A stretch of DNA of 36,892 bases from Natronobiforma cellulositropha (GTDB lineage: Archaea > Halobacteriota > Halobacteria > Halobacteriales > Natrialbaceae): positions 1-36,892 of the forward strand of contig NZ_JANZXN010000031.1 of NCBI RefSeq assembly GCF_025629245.1, written 5' to 3'. Positions 36,655-36,892 of this stretch are shown one piece after another (positions within the stretch are counted from its first letter, which is position 1; every line of letters starts with the position of its first letter). The notes below the pieces were generated by a model. It made no database searches. It had not been told where the DNA came from and worked only from the letters and a program-made list of their open reading frames with translations. The translations under genes and the position numbers were made by a program.

Positions 36655-36892
36655 GTTGTCCCGTTTTATCTCAAGCGAAGTAGGGCGCTAAAACCTCGCG
36701 CTTCAGCGCGGGGATACAGCGCCCGAACGTAGTTTTAAGAGGTTTCACAGCGTACCGAATGCTAACCGAGGCGGTCTATCCGCCCCATCCCAATGAGACA
36801 ATATCGGGATTCGCCCTTTCGTCATGGAAGGCACCCCTTCCAAGAGACGAACAGGGTGCAGGAAGCACAAGATAACCCTGAATCCCCGTCTT
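36655..36892 (-). mobile_element. Right end of an IS200/IS605 (IS1341-type) TnpB element, cut by window edge
   Basis: On the minus strand the sequence ends in a nested hairpin: outer stem AGCGCCC/GGGCGCT (36718-36724 with 36683-36689) and inner stem GCGCGGGG/CCTCGCGC with a TTCA loop (36694-36713). It is followed by ACTTCGCTTGAG. This 'TATCCCCGCGCTGAAGCGCGAGG' ending is, from memory, the recurring right end of haloarchaeal TnpB elements, where the omega/reRNA is encoded. The tnpB gene itself would lie to the right, outside the window. No intact coding frame was seen in 36660-36892; part may be a degraded tnpB tail or ncRNA. The left limit of the element is approximate. Confidence 0.6.

Noticed and set aside
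36660-36892. Protein-coding tail of tnpB at the right edge
   Set aside because: All three minus-strand frames are short or interrupted and none shows the TnpB zinc-finger or RuvC motifs; the stretch is better explained as the element's non-coding end.

Overview
The window comes from a haloarchaeon (class Halobacteria). The base composition is very GC-rich with strong G/C third positions, the proteins are acidic, the hexamer CTCGAG is extremely common, and many genes have a TATA box about 26 nt upstream of the start codon (leaderless transcripts). The left edge is the 3' end of a 5S rRNA followed by tRNA-Cys, the usual end of a haloarchaeal rRNA operon. CTCGAG richness suggests Natrialbaceae, but that is only an inference.

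Layout. 1-2.9 kb: 5S rRNA tail, T-tract terminator, tRNA-Cys, a CPBP membrane protease with a damaged N terminus, an acidic two-anchor membrane protein, and a tRNA-Lys followed by tandem fragments of its own 3' end (relics of integration). 2.9-16.3 kb: mostly chromosomal housekeeping genes. These are a ParB-like/RHH protein, a PAS histidine kinase, a JAMM desampylase overlapping a BtuF-like protein, an SDR, an M32 carboxypeptidase, an M20 peptidase, a FilR1-type regulator and a PINA-type PIN-ATPase. 16.3-17.5 kb: a small AT-richer islet with two divergent orphan genes and operator-like repeats. 17.5-18.3 kb: a small membrane protein and a winged-helix regulator.

18.5-25.0 kb is the most interesting part. 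On the minus strand lie a DUF1102-type secreted subunit, a CARDB-type surface protein, a SipW-like signal peptidase fused to an extracellular domain, and a DUF5305 membrane protein. Divergently on the plus strand lie a membrane-anchored DUF7344-like HTH regulator and a second secreted beta-rich protein. The two exported proteins share the same signal-peptide motif, F-x-S-x-x-A-(E/D)-R-x-V, like SipW-cognate (TasA/camelysin) precursors. The cluster looks like an archaeal counterpart of the Bacillus tapA-sipW-tasA system, with a dedicated peptidase, matrix or filament subunits and a membrane-bound regulator. Three micro-ORFs lie next to or across the starts of two of the membrane protein genes.

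25-36.6 kb is conserved core: an EMC6-like insertase factor paired with ABCE1, DoxX, archaemetzincin divergent from UPF0146, a HAD hydrolase, a FAD/Rieske oxidoreductase, GDPD, NpdG, thioredoxin, Sec61-beta (53 aa), PdxT, a BFN nuclease and HisE. The right edge holds a nested hairpin typical of the end of an IS200/IS605 (IS1341-type) TnpB element, whose body lies outside the window.
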